64,000 nt of DNA from positions 1,922,001 through 1,986,000 of the forward strand of contig OY282430.1 in NCBI GenBank assembly GCA_958296025.1, in the 5' to 3' direction. Position numbers and translations under genes: made by a program. Source of the DNA: an uncultured Pseudomonadales bacterium. GTDB lineage: Bacteria > Pseudomonadota > Gammaproteobacteria > Pseudomonadales > Azotimanducaceae. The notes beneath the pieces are model-generated. The model did not search any database. It was not told the DNA's origin and saw only the letters and a program-made list of their open reading frames with translations. Of the stretch, positions 17,851 to 28,305 are shown piece after piece (positions within the stretch are counted from its first letter, which is position 1; each line of letters begins with the position of its first letter).

Positions 17851-17974
17851 GGATTGATAATATGATGCCGCCGGCGAGGGGGTGGCTCAGGGCCGCTGCG
17901 GCTGCGGACTGGGCTTGCTTGCCTAACGCAACGGGTTGGTTGGGCGTTTTCATCAGCGGCTATGGAATCGAGAC

Positions 17975-18271
17975 ATGCGGGCCGACAAGCAAAAGGTCGT
18001 CGATGAGGTTTGGGAAGATGAGCGCATTCGCTCCTTCCTGCGCAAGGCCCCTCTGGCCGCTGGGCTGGATGCGGACTACAGCGCCCTGCTGCACGCCTAC
18101 CGCAGCATGCGCCCCGATGACTTCCGCACCTTCATCGGCTACTTCCAAGCGGCTGGACGCAACCTAAAAGCCGAAAACGACGATGGCGAGACCCTGTTGG
18201 AGGTCATCGCCAACCATCGTCGGGCCGGGCCGTTTCGGAAAATCCTGTGCGACGCCGGCGCCGGACGCTAG
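17975..18271 (+). CDS. PA4642-like conserved protein
   Basis: 98-aa soluble protein resembling the Pseudomonas PA4642 family (DKQKVVDEVWEDERIRSFL, then DYSALLHAYRSMRPDDFRTF and FQAAGRNLKAEN). The molecular function is not known to me. The ATG at 17975 is preferred over an upstream in-frame start at 17936 because the family match begins there. It is divergent from ftsK. Confidence 0.7.
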   Translation: MRADKQKVVDEVWEDERIRSFLRKAPLAAGLDADYSALLHAYRSMRPDDFRTFIGYFQAAGRNLKAENDDGETLLEVIANHRRAGPFRKILCDAGAGR

Positions 18272-18401
18272 TGTGCTCGCATCGGCAAGGTCTTGCCGGC
18301 GGCACCGGCAGGCTTTGCAAACCTGGCGGGCGGTTTGTGGCTGGCGGACACGCTCCGGCGTGGGGCGAATGGCCTGATGCGGACGGGGAATTGAGCGCCC
18401 C

Positions 18402-19100
18402 ATGGCGGTAGCCTTCCTGCGCAGTCGGGCGCCCTTCCCTGAGGCGCAGTTGGCGGACGATTCCATCGGCGGCCTGCTGGCCATCGGCGGCGACCTGTCG
18501 CCGCAACGCCTGTTGGCGGCGTACCGGGCTGGCGCCTTTCCCTGGTACGACAACGACCAAGCGCCCATACTCTGGTGGAGCCCAGACCCGCGCGCCGTCA
18601 TCGAACCCGGCGCCATGCGCGTCACTCGCAGCTTCCGCAAGCGGTTGCGCAACGCCGGCTTCAGCCTTTCCTGGGATCGCGCCTTTGCCGCCGTGGTGGG
18701 CGGCTGCGCGGCGGCCCGGCCCGGGCAAGGCAGCACCTGGATCACCCCGGCCATGCGGCGGGCTTATTTGCGCCTGCACAGCTTAGGCTACGCCCACTCC
18801 GTGGAGACCTGGTGCGAAGGGCGCTTGGTCGGCGGCCTGTACGGGTTGTCTCTCGGTGAGTTCTTCTTTGGCGAATCCATGTTCAGCCGCCTGCCGGACG
18901 CCTCCAAGACCGCTTTCCACCACCTCCATGAGCGTTTGCAGCGTTGGCGCTTCCGCCTGATCGACTGCCAGATTCCCAACGACCACCTGCGCTCCCTAGG
19001 GGTCGGCGCCATGCCAAGGGCGGAGTTTCTTAAGCTGCTGGCCGCCAACGACGAGTCGAAGACCCGCCGCGGCAGCTGGACCGTCGCTCTCGACGGTTGA
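18402..19100 (+). CDS. aat: Leucyl/phenylalanyl-tRNA-protein transferase
   Basis: 232-aa N-end rule transferase that adds Leu or Phe to proteins with N-terminal Arg or Lys, marking them for ClpS-ClpAP. Family motifs are GLLAIGGDLSPQRLLAAYR, GAFPWY and GGLYGLSLGEFFFGESMFS. Its targets are handled by clpA and clpS, which lie 300 bp away on the opposite strand, so the whole N-degron pathway is encoded here. Confidence 0.95.
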   Translation: MAVAFLRSRAPFPEAQLADDSIGGLLAIGGDLSPQRLLAAYRAGAFPWYDNDQAPILWWSPDPRAVIEPGAMRVTRSFRKRLRNAGFSLSWDRAFAAVVGGCAAARPGQGSTWITPAMRRAYLRLHSLGYAHSVETWCEGRLVGGLYGLSLGEFFFGESMFSRLPDASKTAFHHLHERLQRWRFRLIDCQIPNDHLRSLGVGAMPRAEFLKLLAANDESKTRRGSWTVALDG

Positions 19101-19153
19101 TTCTCGCCGGGACGGCGGGCAGAATGCCGCCCGCTTGAACGAGCCGGGAAACC

Positions 19154-19369
19154 ATGGCCAAGGAAGAACAAATCGAGATGGAGGGCACGGTGGTGGACAC
19201 CTTGCCCAATACCATGTTTCGGGTGGAGCTGGACAATGGCCATCGGGTCACGGCCCACATTTCCGGCAAGATGCGCAAGAACTACATCCGCATCCTCACC
19301 GGCGATAAGGTCAAGGTGGAGCTGACCCCCTATGATCTCAGCAAGGGCCGCATCACTTTCAGGAAATAG
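19154..19369 (+). CDS. infA: Translation initiation factor IF-1
   Basis: 71-aa single OB-fold protein, [19 protein letters not shown] to the basic C-terminus [10 protein letters not shown]. It occupies the ribosomal A site during initiation. Length and sequence are canonical. It is convergent with clpA. Confidence 0.97.
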   Translation: MAKEEQIEMEGTVVDTLPNTMFRVELDNGHRVTAHISGKMRKNYIRILTGDKVKVELTPYDLSKGRITFRK

Positions 19370-19396
19370 GCGGCGGCGAAGCGGCCGAAGGAGTGG

Positions 19397-21667
19397 TCAA
19401 GCGGAAGCGGAGATTTCCTCGTCGTCCGTGGACAGCGCCAGTTCGTCGTCCTCCACCCGCACCTGCAGCACCCCGCCCTTGGCCAAGGGGCCGAACAGGA
19501 TCAGGTCCGCCAGTTGACGCTTGATCTTGTCCTGGATCAGGCGTTGCATGGGCCGTGCGCCCATCTTCTCGTCGTAGCCCTCCCGCGCCAGCCAGTTCTT
19601 GGCTTCGTCGTCCACCTCCAGCTGCACCCGCTTGTCGTCCAGCTGCGCCTGCAGCTCGGTGAGGAACTTATCGACAATGGTCTTGACCACCTCCCGGCTC
19701 AGGGCGCCGAACTGAACGATGGCGTCCAGCCGGTTGCGGAACTCCGGGGTGAACAGCTTGCGGATGGCCTCCATGCCGTCGGAACTGTGGTCCTGCTTGG
19801 CGAAGCCGATGGACGGCCTGGCCATCTCCACCGCCCCGGCGTTGGTGGTCATCACGACCACGACGTTGCGGAAGTCCGCCTTGCGGCCGTTGTTGTCGGT
19901 CAGGGCGCCGTGGTCCATCACCTGCAGCAGCAGGTTGAAGACCTCGGGGTGGGCCTTCTCGATTTCATCAAGCAGCACCACGCTGTGCGGGTGCTTGGTG
20001 ACCGCCTCGGTGAGCAAGCCGCCCTGGTCAAAGCCGATGTAGCCCGGCGGGGCGCCGATCAGCCGGGAGACGGTGTGCCGCTCCATGTACTCGGACATGT
20101 CGTAGCGTAGAAGCTCCACGCCCATAATAAGAGCCAACTGGCGGCAGACCTCGGTTTTGCCAACGCCCGTGGGGCCGGAGAACAGGAAGCAGCCCACCGG
20201 CTTGTCTCCGGACTTCAGGCCGGCCCGGGACAGCTTGATGCAGTCCGCCAGCTGGTCAATGGCCTCTTCCTGGCCGAAAACCACCATCTTCAGCTTTTGA
20301 TCCAAGCCCTTGAGGGCCTCCTTGTCCGAAGTGGTGACCTGGCTGGAGGGGATGCGGGCGATCTTGGCCACCACCTGCTCCACATCCGAAGCGCCGATGG
20401 CCTTTTTGCGACGGCTGGGCGGCAGCAGCAGCTGGGCGGCGCCGGCCTCGTCGATGACGTCGATGGCCTTGTCCGGCATGAAGCGGTCGGTGATGTACTT
20501 GGCAGCCAACTCGGAAGCCGAGCGGAGAGCGGGATCAGTGAAACGAAGTTTATAGTGATCCTCGAAATAGCTCTTTAACCCCTTAAGAATCTTATAAGTA
20601 TCCCCCACATCCGGTTCGACGATGTCGATCTTCTGAAAGCGCCGGGCCAAGGCGCGATCCTTCTCGAAGACGCCGCGGAACTCCTGATAGGTGGTGGAGC
20701 CCATGCAGCGGACATCCCCGGAGGTCAGCAGCGGCTTCAACAGGTTGGAGGCGTCCATCACCCCGCCCGAGGCGGCGCCGGCGCCGATGACGGTATGCAC
20801 CTCGTCGATGAACAGTATGGCGCCCTCGGTCTTCTGCAGTTCCGCCAGAACCGCCTTGAAGCGCTTCTCGAAATCTCCCCGGTACTTGGTGCCGGCCAAA
20901 AGGGCCCCGAGGTCCAGGGCGTAAACGGTGCTCTCGGCCACCACCTCCGGCACCTGCTTATCGACGATGCGCTTGGCCAAGCCCTCGGCGATGGCGGTCT
21001 TGCCGACGCCGGACTCGCCCACCAACAGCGGGTTGTTCTTGCGCCGGCGGCACAGCACCTGAACCACCCGCTCGAGCTCCAGTTCGCGCCCAACCAAGGG
21101 ATCGATGCGTCCCTTCTGCGCCTGGACGTTGAGGTTGGTGGCGAACACCTCCAAGGCGCTCTTGCGCTCCCTCTCCGCACTGGGCCTTTCCTCCCCCTCG
21201 CTGACGGTCTCGGCGGCGCCTCCTTCGCCGTGGACCTTGGAGATGCCGTGGGCGATGTAGTTGACCACATCAAGGCGGGCGATGTTCTGCTGCTTGAGCA
21301 GGTAAACGGACTGGCTTTCCCTTTCGCTGAAGATGGCCACCAACACGTTGCCGCCGGTCACCTCCTTGCGGCCGGATGACTGCACATGGAACACCGCCCG
21401 CTGCAGCACCCGCTGGAAGCCTAGGGTGGGTTGGGTTTCCCTAGTGCCGTCGTGGCCCGGTATGCGCGGCGTGGTTTCCTCGATGTATTGATTGAGTTCG
21501 CCGCGCAGCCGGTCTAGGTCGCAGCCCACCTTGCGCAGCACCTCCATGGCCGCGGCGTTGGACAGCAGCGCCAACAACAGGTGCTCCACCGTCATGAATT
21601 CATGGCGCTTGGAACGGGCGTTTTGGAACGCCCGATTGAGGGTTGTTTCGAGTTCCTTGCTGAGCAT
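19397..21667 (-). CDS. clpA: ATP-dependent Clp protease ATP-binding subunit ClpA
   Basis: 756-aa double AAA+ unfoldase that feeds ClpP. It has the N-terminal Clp repeats, NBD1 Walker [16 protein letters not shown] (about residues 218-232) and NBD2 Walker [16 protein letters not shown], with Walker [10 protein letters not shown] and [11 protein letters not shown]. Length matches E. coli ClpA (758). It lies 18 bp downstream of clpS on the same strand. Confidence 0.97.
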   Translation of the reverse strand: MLSKELETTLNRAFQNARSKRHEFMTVEHLLLALLSNAAAMEVLRKVGCDLDRLRGELNQYIEETTPRIPGHDGTRETQPTLGFQRVLQRAVFHVQSSGRKEVTGGNVLVAIFSERESQSVYLLKQQNIARLDVVNYIAHGISKVHGEGGAAETVSEGEERPSAERERKSALEVFATNLNVQAQKGRIDPLVGRELELERVVQVLCRRRKNNPLLVGESGVGKTAIAEGLAKRIVDKQVPEVVAESTVYALDLGALLAGTKYRGDFEKRFKAVLAELQKTEGAILFIDEVHTVIGAGAASGGVMDASNLLKPLLTSGDVRCMGSTTYQEFRGVFEKDRALARRFQKIDIVEPDVGDTYKILKGLKSYFEDHYKLRFTDPALRSASELAAKYITDRFMPDKAIDVIDEAGAAQLLLPPSRRKKAIGASDVEQVVAKIARIPSSQVTTSDKEALKGLDQKLKMVVFGQEEAIDQLADCIKLSRAGLKSGDKPVGCFLFSGPTGVGKTEVCRQLALIMGVELLRYDMSEYMERHTVSRLIGAPPGYIGFDQGGLLTEAVTKHPHSVVLLDEIEKAHPEVFNLLLQVMDHGALTDNNGRKADFRNVVVVMTTNAGAVEMARPSIGFAKQDHSSDGMEAIRKLFTPEFRNRLDAIVQFGALSREVVKTIVDKFLTELQAQLDDKRVQLEVDDEAKNWLAREGYDEKMGARPMQRLIQDKIKRQLADLILFGPLAKGGVLQVRVEDDELALSTDDEEISASA

Positions 21668-21685
21668 GGCGCAAAGGGTAGCCGA

Positions 21686-22039
21686 TTAGTCCGTCATTTC
21701 CACCTTGGAGGTCAATGGATGCTGGTTGTCCCGGGCGTAGAGGTTGACCTGCTCCGATTTGGATTCCGCGAGGTCCCGAGGGAAAATGCCCACCACGGCG
21801 CTGCCTTGGGTATGCACCGCCAACATGACCTGCACCGCCTTCTCCTGTTCCATGCCGAAGAAGAACTCCAGGACATGGACGACGAACTCCATGGGGGTGT
21901 AGTCGTCATTCAACAGCACCACCTTGAACATGGGGGGGCGTTTGAGCTTCGGCTTGGCCGTGGCGGTGGCGACCCCGGCCGCCTGCCCTTCCTCGTTTTC
22001 GAAGTCATCGCCATCCTGCGCTCGCCAAAGTCCGTTCAT
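21686..22039 (-). CDS. clpS: ClpA adaptor protein ClpS
   Basis: 117-aa adaptor that binds N-degrons and docks on the ClpA N-domain. The conserved block is KVVLLNDDYTPMEFVVHVL (about residues 40-58), whose acidic and hydrophobic residues make the N-degron pocket. An unstructured N-terminal tail precedes it, as usual. It is upstream of clpA and divergent from cspD. Confidence 0.96.
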   Translation of the reverse strand: MNGLWRAQDGDDFENEEGQAAGVATATAKPKLKRPPMFKVVLLNDDYTPMEFVVHVLEFFFGMEQEKAVQVMLAVHTQGSAVVGIFPRDLAESKSEQVNLYARDNQHPLTSKVEMTD

Positions 22040-22204
22040 GAATGCCGCAGTTTCTTTCCAAGGCGGCCTAGCGCCGCCGGAACGGGGCTATCATACCCAC
22101 CTGCAAGCAGCCTGCAACGCCTTGGTGCAACCATCAATCCACTTGATGGGCGGCGGCGTCGGCAGGAAAGTGTAGCGCAGTGCCGCATCAGTTACCGCAT
22201 CGGG

Positions 22205-22444
22205 ATGCGCTGGGAGGGTAGTGCAATCGCCCAGGGAAACGTCAAGTGGTTCAACAACGCCAAAGGCTACGGCTTCATCCTGCCTGAAGGCGGCGGCGAG
22301 GACCTTTTCGCCCACTACTCAGCCATTCAGATGGACGGCTACAGGACCTTGAAGGCCGGCCAACGGGTGTCTTTTGAAGTGGAGAAGGGGGATAAGGGGC
22401 TGCACGCCGTACACATCCGCACGGAGGCGGAAGAAGCGTCCTAG
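22205..22444 (+). CDS. cspD: Cold-shock domain protein CspD-like
   Basis: Single cold-shock domain protein with RNP1 KGYGFI and RNP2-like DLFAHYSAI; CspD proteins bind single-stranded DNA and RNA and slow replication in stationary phase. Divergence from clpS-clpA is the standard cspD location. The listed start is the ATG at 22205, giving 79 aa. However, a strong GGGAGGG (22212-22218) lies inside that reading, and family proteins begin M-A-x-G-x-V-K-W-F exactly where this one reads ATC GCC CAG GGA at 22226, 7 nt after the GGGAGGG. The true start may therefore be the ATC codon. Confidence 0.85.
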   Translation: MRWEGSAIAQGNVKWFNNAKGYGFILPEGGGEDLFAHYSAIQMDGYRTLKAGQRVSFEVEKGDKGLHAVHIRTEAEEAS

Positions 22445-22560
22445 GCATGGGCAAGCGCCGCCTGCGCAGCCTGAATCGGGGTCGATTCACCCCCTTGGGC
22501 CGCGGCTTGCCGCGATGAGCCGGCCAAGCCCCCCCCCGTGGGATTGACGCCATTGCGCAC

Positions 22561-23820
22561 TTAGTGCATGGCGGCGATGATGGCGTCGCCGAAGGCGGAG
22601 CAGGACAGCAGAGTGGCGCCGGACATCAGGCGTTCGAAGTCGTAGGTGACGGTCTTGCGCGACACCGCTCCCTCCATGCCGGCGATGATGAGGTCCGCCG
22701 CCTCCCGCCAGCCTAGGTGCCGCAGCATCATTTCCCCCGAAAGCACCAAGGAGCCGGGGTTGACCTTGTCCTGCCCGGCGTACTTGGGGGCGGTGCCGTG
22801 GGTCGCCTCGAACAAGGCGATGGCGTCGCCGATGTTGGCGCCTGGCGCGATGCCGATGCCCCCCACTTGGGCGGCTAGGGCGTCGGAAATGTAGTCTCCG
22901 TTCAGGTTCAGGGTGGCCAACACGGAGTACTCGTCCGGACGGGTGAGAATCTGCTGAAGCATGGCGTCGGCGATCATGTCCTTGACGATGATCCGCCGGC
23001 CGGTGCGCGGATTGCGCAGTTGATGCCAAGGGCCGCCATCCAAGGGCGTGGCGCCGAACTCTCGGGCCGCCAGCCGGTAACCCCAGTCCTTGAACGCCCC
23101 CTCCGTGAACTTCATGATGTTGCCCTTATGCACTAAGGTCACCGACGGACGGTCCTCCTTGATGCAGTAGTGCAGGGCTTTGCGCACCAGCCGTTCCGTG
23201 CCCTCCACGGAAACTGGCTTGATGCCCACTCCGCAGTGCTTTGGAAAGCGGATTTTGCGCACACCCATTTCATTGCGCAGAAAAGCGATCAGCTTGTTGG
23301 CTTCCGCCGAGTCCGCCGGCCACTCCACCCCGGCGTAGATGTCCTCGGTGTTCTCCCGGAAGATGGCCATGTCGGTCTTCTCCGGCGCCTTCACCGGGCT
23401 GGGCACCCCCTCGAACCAGCGCACCGGGCGCAGACACACGAACAGGTCCAGCTCTTGGCGCAGGGCCACGTTCAGCGAGCGGATGCCACCCCCCACCGGG
23501 GTGGTCATGGGCCCCTTGATGCCGACGATGAATTCGCGCATGGCCGCCACGGTCTCCGCCGGCAGCCACTTTCCCTCCCCGTAGAGCTGCACGGACTTCT
23601 CACCGGCGTAGATCTCCATCCACGCAATCCGCCGCCGCTCGCCATAGGCCTTGCGCACCGCCGCATCGACCACCTTGAGCATGACCGGCGTGATGTCAAC
23701 GCCAATGCCGTCCCCCTCCATGTACGGAATGATGGGGTTGTCGGGAACGTTCAGGGAGTTGTCGTCGTTGACGCTGATCTTAGCGCCCTGCGCCGGCACC
23801 TTTAGGTGCTGATAGGCCAT
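22561..23820 (-). CDS. icd: Isocitrate dehydrogenase (NADP+)
   Basis: 419-aa TCA-cycle enzyme converting isocitrate to 2-oxoglutarate. Typical segments are [20 protein letters not shown], the substrate-loop region, [12 protein letters not shown] and [17 protein letters not shown]. Length fits the homodimeric NADP enzyme. A TATACT hexamer on the minus strand (23872-23867) could be its -10 element. It competes for isocitrate with the lyase at 28306. Confidence 0.97.
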   Translation of the reverse strand: MAYQHLKVPAQGAKISVNDDNSLNVPDNPIIPYMEGDGIGVDITPVMLKVVDAAVRKAYGERRRIAWMEIYAGEKSVQLYGEGKWLPAETVAAMREFIVGIKGPMTTPVGGGIRSLNVALRQELDLFVCLRPVRWFEGVPSPVKAPEKTDMAIFRENTEDIYAGVEWPADSAEANKLIAFLRNEMGVRKIRFPKHCGVGIKPVSVEGTERLVRKALHYCIKEDRPSVTLVHKGNIMKFTEGAFKDWGYRLAAREFGATPLDGGPWHQLRNPRTGRRIIVKDMIADAMLQQILTRPDEYSVLATLNLNGDYISDALAAQVGGIGIAPGANIGDAIALFEATHGTAPKYAGQDKVNPGSLVLSGEMMLRHLGWREAADLIIAGMEGAVSRKTVTYDFERLMSGATLLSCSAFGDAIIAAMH

Positions 23821-24004
23821 GCGGTTTGCTCCGAATTCAAGGGGGCGTCTAGGGAAATAAACGCACAGTATAGCCTAGGGTGCCGGCAAACCGCCTCAGT
23901 TCACCGCTTGGTCGAGCGCCTGCTAGGGCCTAACGCGACTGGCCGCCAAGCGCACGGCAATCGGCGCAAACCCGAAAGTTCCGGCACCTTGCAAGGCCAA
24001 CGCA

Positions 24005-24472
24005 TCAGCTTCCAACAGCCGCCCTCTGCCCGGCGGCGCGGGCCAAATCCTCGCCAGTGGCCTGCAGCCAACGGGCATCGCCCCCGGCGGTCTCCTTCTT
24101 CCAGAAGATGGCGTCGGTCTTCAGGCAGTCGATGATGAAGGTGCAGGCGGCCAAGGCCTCCGCACGGTGCTGAGAGGCCGCCAGCACCAGCACGATCTGC
24201 TCCGCCGGCTGCAGCGGCCCGACCCGGTGGATGACGGTGACCGCCGCCAATTGCCAGCGGCGCTCCGCTTCGGCGACGATGGCCGCGATGCTCTTTTCGG
24301 TCATGCCCGGATAGTGCTCCAAGGTCAGAGTGGTCGGCCCCTCCCCTTGAACGTCACGCACCAAGCCGACAAAGGCGGCCACGGCGCCGGCATCCGTCCC
24401 CAAACGGCTGCGCAGCTTGCCCCACTCCTCCTGCATGGAGAAGGCCTCGGTCTGTATCCTGATCTCCGTCAT
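24005..24472 (-). CDS. moaE: Molybdopterin synthase catalytic subunit MoaE
   Basis: 155-aa large subunit that transfers two sulfurs from MoaD to cyclic pyranopterin. Conserved stretches are FVGLVRDVQGEG, LTLEHYPGMTEKSI, VIHRVGPLQPAEQIVLV and DCLKTDAIFWKKE. It is the last gene of moaC-moaD-moaE on this strand, separated from moaD by 148 bp with no recognised gene. Confidence 0.95.
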   Translation of the reverse strand: MTEIRIQTEAFSMQEEWGKLRSRLGTDAGAVAAFVGLVRDVQGEGPTTLTLEHYPGMTEKSIAAIVAEAERRWQLAAVTVIHRVGPLQPAEQIVLVLAASQHRAEALAACTFIIDCLKTDAIFWKKETAGGDARWLQATGEDLARAAGQRAAVGS

Positions 24473-24620
24473 GGGTGCCGCCTAGCCACAGCATCCCGGC
24501 TCGACCGTCCGGCCGGCGCGTCCCTTCCGAATGGGTTCCGGGACGCCTTGGGCGGCGCTGGGCGCTCGGCCTCGAACGCCCTGTGTCTTGCCTTTCATGC
24601 GAAGGCCCTGCTCAGCCCGT

Positions 24621-24884
24621 TCATCCGCCGGTGACCGGTGGCAGGAAGGCCACTTCGTCGTCGGCGCGAAGCATGGTCGCATGGCTGTCGATGAACTCCT
24701 GATTGACGGCGACACGGACGTTCTCCGCGGTCAGGGCGGCATAGCCGGCAGCATCCAAGCGCCGCCTCAACGCCGCTAGCAGCGCATCGAAATCCATGCA
24801 CGCGACGCCTTCGGGAAGGGGGCATTGCCAACCATCCAGGCCGACGGCTTCCCTGAGGGAGGCAAAAAAAAGGACGTGGATCAC
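24621..24884 (-). CDS. moaD: Molybdopterin synthase sulfur carrier subunit MoaD
   Basis: 87-aa ubiquitin-like carrier ending in the required Gly-Gly (FLPPVTGG), where the thiocarboxylate forms. The body shows VLFFASLREAVG and NQEFIDSHATMLRADDEVAF. I use the GTG at 24884, which overlaps the moaC stop as GTGA; the frame is open to 24911 but that adds only non-family residues. Confidence 0.93.
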   Translation of the reverse strand: MIHVLFFASLREAVGLDGWQCPLPEGVACMDFDALLAALRRRLDAAGYAALTAENVRVAVNQEFIDSHATMLRADDEVAFLPPVTGG

Positions 24885-25369
24885 CGTTCGCGCCCCTCCC
24901 CGCGTTGCCACAAGCCGCTCCGACCGCCTTCCTTGCGCAGCAGGCGCACCTCCTCGACAGCCATGCTGCGGTCAATGCCCTTGCACATGTCGTATAGGGC
25001 CAGGGCGGCGATGCTGGCGGCGGTCATGGCCTCCATTTCCACCCCGGTACGGCCCCTGACCCGGCACTCGGCAGTGACGGTCAGCGCATCCTGCGCCGCT
25101 GGCGCGAAGTCCACCGACACCAAGTTGAGCGGCAACGGATGGCAGAGGGGAATCAGCTCAGCGCAGCGCTTGGCCGCCTGAATGCCAGCCACCCGTGCGA
25201 CCGCCAGCGCATCGCCCTTGGCAACGCCCCCTTCGAGAAGTTGCGCCAAGGTGTCCGGCTGCATCCGCAGCCGCGCCTCGGCCACCGCCGTGCGGCGGGT
25301 CTCCGCCTTGTCGGCGACATCGACCATGGCGGCTTCGCCGCGTCTGTTGATGTGCGTCAACTCGCCCAT
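24881..25369 (-). CDS. moaC: Cyclic pyranopterin monophosphate synthase MoaC
   Basis: 162-aa enzyme for the second step of molybdenum cofactor synthesis. Family signatures are MVDVADKAETRRTAVA, ELIPLCHPLPL and RTGVEMEAMTAASIAALALY followed by DMCKGID. The frame is open far upstream, but homology begins LTHINRRGEAAMVDV, fixing the ATG at 25369. It overlaps moaD by four bases. Confidence 0.95.
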   Translation of the reverse strand: MGELTHINRRGEAAMVDVADKAETRRTAVAEARLRMQPDTLAQLLEGGVAKGDALAVARVAGIQAAKRCAELIPLCHPLPLNLVSVDFAPAAQDALTVTAECRVRGRTGVEMEAMTAASIAALALYDMCKGIDRSMAVEEVRLLRKEGGRSGLWQRGEGRER

Positions 25370-25579
25370 GACCGAATTATAGCGGCTTCCCCGCCTGTGC
25401 CCGCACAGATCCGCCTTGGTCTTTGCAAGCCCCGGCTGCGAGCCGCGTTTCCCACCTAAGCCTGTGCCGGCCACCGGTGCCGACGGCTGCCAAGCGATCC
25501 AGCTGTCCGATGCCCGACTGCGGCGCAGCCATCGGAATGCTGATGCGATCGGCAAGGCGCTGGGCGGTACAGGGCTATA

Positions 25580-26764
25580 ATGTCTTTCTTGACCGCCAAC
25601 GCCCGGAGCGCTTTCGTGGGCAGCGACAACATCATCGTGGGCATGTCCGGGGGGGTGGACTCCTCGGTGGCGGCCCTGCTGCTCAAGCAGCAGGGCCACG
25701 CCGTGTCCGGCCTGTTCATGAAGAATTGGGACGAGGACGACGACAGCGACGCCTGCAGCGCCCAAGCGGACTACGAGGACGCCGCCAGGGTCTGCGGGTG
25801 GCTCGGCATAGAACTGCACACCGCCAATTTCGCCGCCGAATATTGGGACGATGTGTTCGCCGCCTTCCTCCGGGAGCATCGGGCCGGGCGCACCCCCAAC
25901 CCGGATGTGCTGTGCAACCGGGAGATCAAGTTCAAGCAGTTCCGCCGCTACGCCGCGGCTTTGGGCGCGACCGGCATTGCCACCGGCCACTACGCCCGCT
26001 TGGCGAAGGCCGAATCCGGCGTTCGGCTGCTGAAGGGCCGGGATGCCGGCAAGGACCAAAGCTACTTTCTGCAGGCGCTGCGTCCAGATCAGCTGGCCAA
26101 CGTTCGGTTTCCTGTGGGGGAAATCCTCAAAAAGGAAGTGCGGCGCATCGCCGCAAGGCACGGGCTGCACAACCACGCCAAGAAGGACTCCACCGGCATC
26201 TGCTTCATCGGCGAGCGCCGCCTGCGGGACTTCCTGCACCGCTACCTGCCCCACGACCCTGGTCCCATCACGGATGCGGCCGGGATGACCTTGGGCGAGC
26301 ACATCGGCTTGCCCTACTACACTCGAGGCCAGCGCCAAGGGCTGGCGGTGGGTGGCCAAGCGGGGCGGCCGGAGGCCCCTTGGTACGTTCTGGACAAGGA
26401 CTTCGCCAACAACAGGCTCATCATCACGCAAAACCCAAGGACACTGCTGAACGACTGGTTGGGCGCCGGCAGCCTGAACTGGTTGGGCGACCCGCCGCCC
26501 CTGCCCTTGCGCTGCACCGCCAAAATTCGTTATCGGCAGGCGGACCAGGGCGCACTGGTCAGCCCAAGCTCCGACGCTGGGGTCAGCGTCGCTTTCGACG
26601 TTCCGCAACGGGCCATCACGCCCGGTCAATATGTCTGCTTCTACGATGGCGATGTCTGCTTGGGCGGCGGCGTCATCGAATGCTTTGGCAATCGACCAGC
26701 CGACAATGGCCTAGCCCTCGGCGGGGGTGTGGCCAACGGCTCGGTGGGAAACCGGCCGCTATGA
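25580..26764 (+). CDS. mnmA: tRNA-specific 2-thiouridylase MnmA
   Basis: 394-aa enzyme thiolating U34 of tRNA-Lys, -Glu and -Gln. It has the PP-loop [16 protein letters not shown], the catalytic cysteine in [12 protein letters not shown] and the partner cysteine in [15 protein letters not shown]. It receives sulfur from TusE (9873). N-terminal residues before NIIVGMSGG are a short extension. The stop overlaps the purB start as ATGA. Confidence 0.95.
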   Translation: MSFLTANARSAFVGSDNIIVGMSGGVDSSVAALLLKQQGHAVSGLFMKNWDEDDDSDACSAQADYEDAARVCGWLGIELHTANFAAEYWDDVFAAFLREHRAGRTPNPDVLCNREIKFKQFRRYAAALGATGIATGHYARLAKAESGVRLLKGRDAGKDQSYFLQALRPDQLANVRFPVGEILKKEVRRIAARHGLHNHAKKDSTGICFIGERRLRDFLHRYLPHDPGPITDAAGMTLGEHIGLPYYTRGQRQGLAVGGQAGRPEAPWYVLDKDFANNRLIITQNPRTLLNDWLGAGSLNWLGDPPPLPLRCTAKIRYRQADQGALVSPSSDAGVSVAFDVPQRAITPGQYVCFYDGDVCLGGGVIECFGNRPADNGLALGGGVANGSVGNRPL

Positions 26765-28164
26765 GCAACCGCACCCCAGCCACCGGTCAGCCCACCGCGG
26801 TCTCCTTGAACCCGTTGACGGCCATCAGCGCCGTGGATGGCCGTTACCGGAACAAGACCGACGGCTTGGCCCCGATTTTCAGCGAATACGGGCTGATCCG
26901 CCTCCGGGTGCAGGTGGAGTGCGAGTGGTTCCTGGCCTTGGCGGCGCTGCCGGAAGTAGCCGAACTGCCACCGCTCAGCGAAGCGCACATTCAGGCGGTG
27001 CGACGCATCCATGAGGACTTCTCCATCGAACAGGCGACCCGGGTGAAGGCCATCGAAGCCACCACCAACCACGACGTCAAGGCGGTCGAGTACTTCGTCA
27101 AGGAGCAGGTCGGGGCCGTTGACGGCCTCGCGCCCTTCGTGGAGTTCGTCCACTTCGCCTGCACTTCCTGGGACATCAACAACCTAGCCACCGCCCTGAT
27201 GCTGCGCGCCGGCCGGCGGGTGTTGGCTGGGCAGATGCGTCAACTCATTGACGCCATCGACGCCCTCCGCAAGGACGCCGGCGATTTGGCGATGCTGGCC
27301 CGCACCCACGGTCAGCCGGCCTCACCCACCACCTTGGCGAAGGAACTGCGCGTGTTCAGCGACCGGCTGGCGCGACGGCTGGATGCGGCACAGGCGGTGC
27401 CCTTGGCCGGAAAGCTGAACGGCGCCGTCGGCAACTACAACGCCCATGCGCTGGCCTATCCGCAGGTGGACTGGTTGGCGGTGAGCCGTGCGTTCATTGA
27501 CGGGTTGAACTTGACGCCCAACCTTCTGACCACCCAGATTGAACCCTACGACCATACGGCGGAACTGTTCCATGCCCTCATGCGCTGCAACCAAGTGCTG
27601 CTGGATTTCGTCCGCGACGCCTGGGCCTACATCGCCATCGACTACTTCGGCCAACGGCAAGTGGCGGGAGAGACGGGCTCCTCCACCATGCCGCATAAGG
27701 TGAACCCGATTGATTTCGAGAACGCGGAGGGCAACTTGGGGGTGGCCAACGCCCTGCTCGGCCACATGGCGGAGAAGCTGCCGGTGTCCCGTTGGCAGCG
27801 AGATCTGTCGGACTCCACGGTGTTGCGCAACCTCGGCAGCGCCTTCGCCCATTGCAGCATCGCCTATCAGTCCGCATGTAAAGGCGTTTCTAGGCTGGCC
27901 ATCAACGAGGAGCGCATTCGCGCCGACTTGGAAGGCAACTGGGAGGTGCTGGCCGAGGCAGTGCAGACGGTGATGCGCAAGCATGGCTTGGCGCAGCCCT
28001 ACGAACGGCTCAAGGACGCCACTCGGGGCCGCAAACTGGATGCGACGGGCTTCGCCGACCTGCTGAACGCATTGGACCTGCCCGAAGCGGCCCGGCGTGA
28101 ACTGGCGGATCTGACGCCGGCAAAATACCTAGGTTTGGCCAACAAGCTGGCGTCGCACCTCTAG
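26761..28164 (+). CDS. purB: Adenylosuccinate lyase
   Basis: 467-aa fumarase-superfamily enzyme acting twice in purine synthesis (SAICAR and adenylosuccinate cleavage). It carries the superfamily signature [20 protein letters not shown] (about residues 305-324), and the early [20 protein letters not shown] is typical of the E. coli-like subgroup. The start ATG at 26761 overlaps the mnmA stop; the frame is open further upstream inside mnmA, but homology starts here. Confidence 0.96.
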   Translation: MSNRTPATGQPTAVSLNPLTAISAVDGRYRNKTDGLAPIFSEYGLIRLRVQVECEWFLALAALPEVAELPPLSEAHIQAVRRIHEDFSIEQATRVKAIEATTNHDVKAVEYFVKEQVGAVDGLAPFVEFVHFACTSWDINNLATALMLRAGRRVLAGQMRQLIDAIDALRKDAGDLAMLARTHGQPASPTTLAKELRVFSDRLARRLDAAQAVPLAGKLNGAVGNYNAHALAYPQVDWLAVSRAFIDGLNLTPNLLTTQIEPYDHTAELFHALMRCNQVLLDFVRDAWAYIAIDYFGQRQVAGETGSSTMPHKVNPIDFENAEGNLGVANALLGHMAEKLPVSRWQRDLSDSTVLRNLGSAFAHCSIAYQSACKGVSRLAINEERIRADLEGNWEVLAEAVQTVMRKHGLAQPYERLKDATRGRKLDATGFADLLNALDLPEAARRELADLTPAKYLGLANKLASHL

Positions 28165-28221
28165 TCTTCCCGAACGCGGGAACATCGAACACGCGGCCAA
28201 GTTCGCCGCATATCATGCCTG

Positions 28222-28253
28222 TTAGGAAAATATTAGTATCCATACATTCCTAA
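28222..28253. promoter_or_regulatory. Inverted repeat upstream of isocitrate lyase
   Basis: TTAGGAA (28222-28228) and TTCCTAA (28247-28253) are perfect 7-nt inverted arms 18 nt apart in an A/T-rich patch about 50 bp before the aceA start. This could be an operator; no matching regulator is named by the sequence. Confidence 0.35.
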
Positions 28254-28305
28254 AATTTTCATTTAGGGTGCCGCTCCCATCCAAACCACCACCGCAGAGG
28301 TATCC

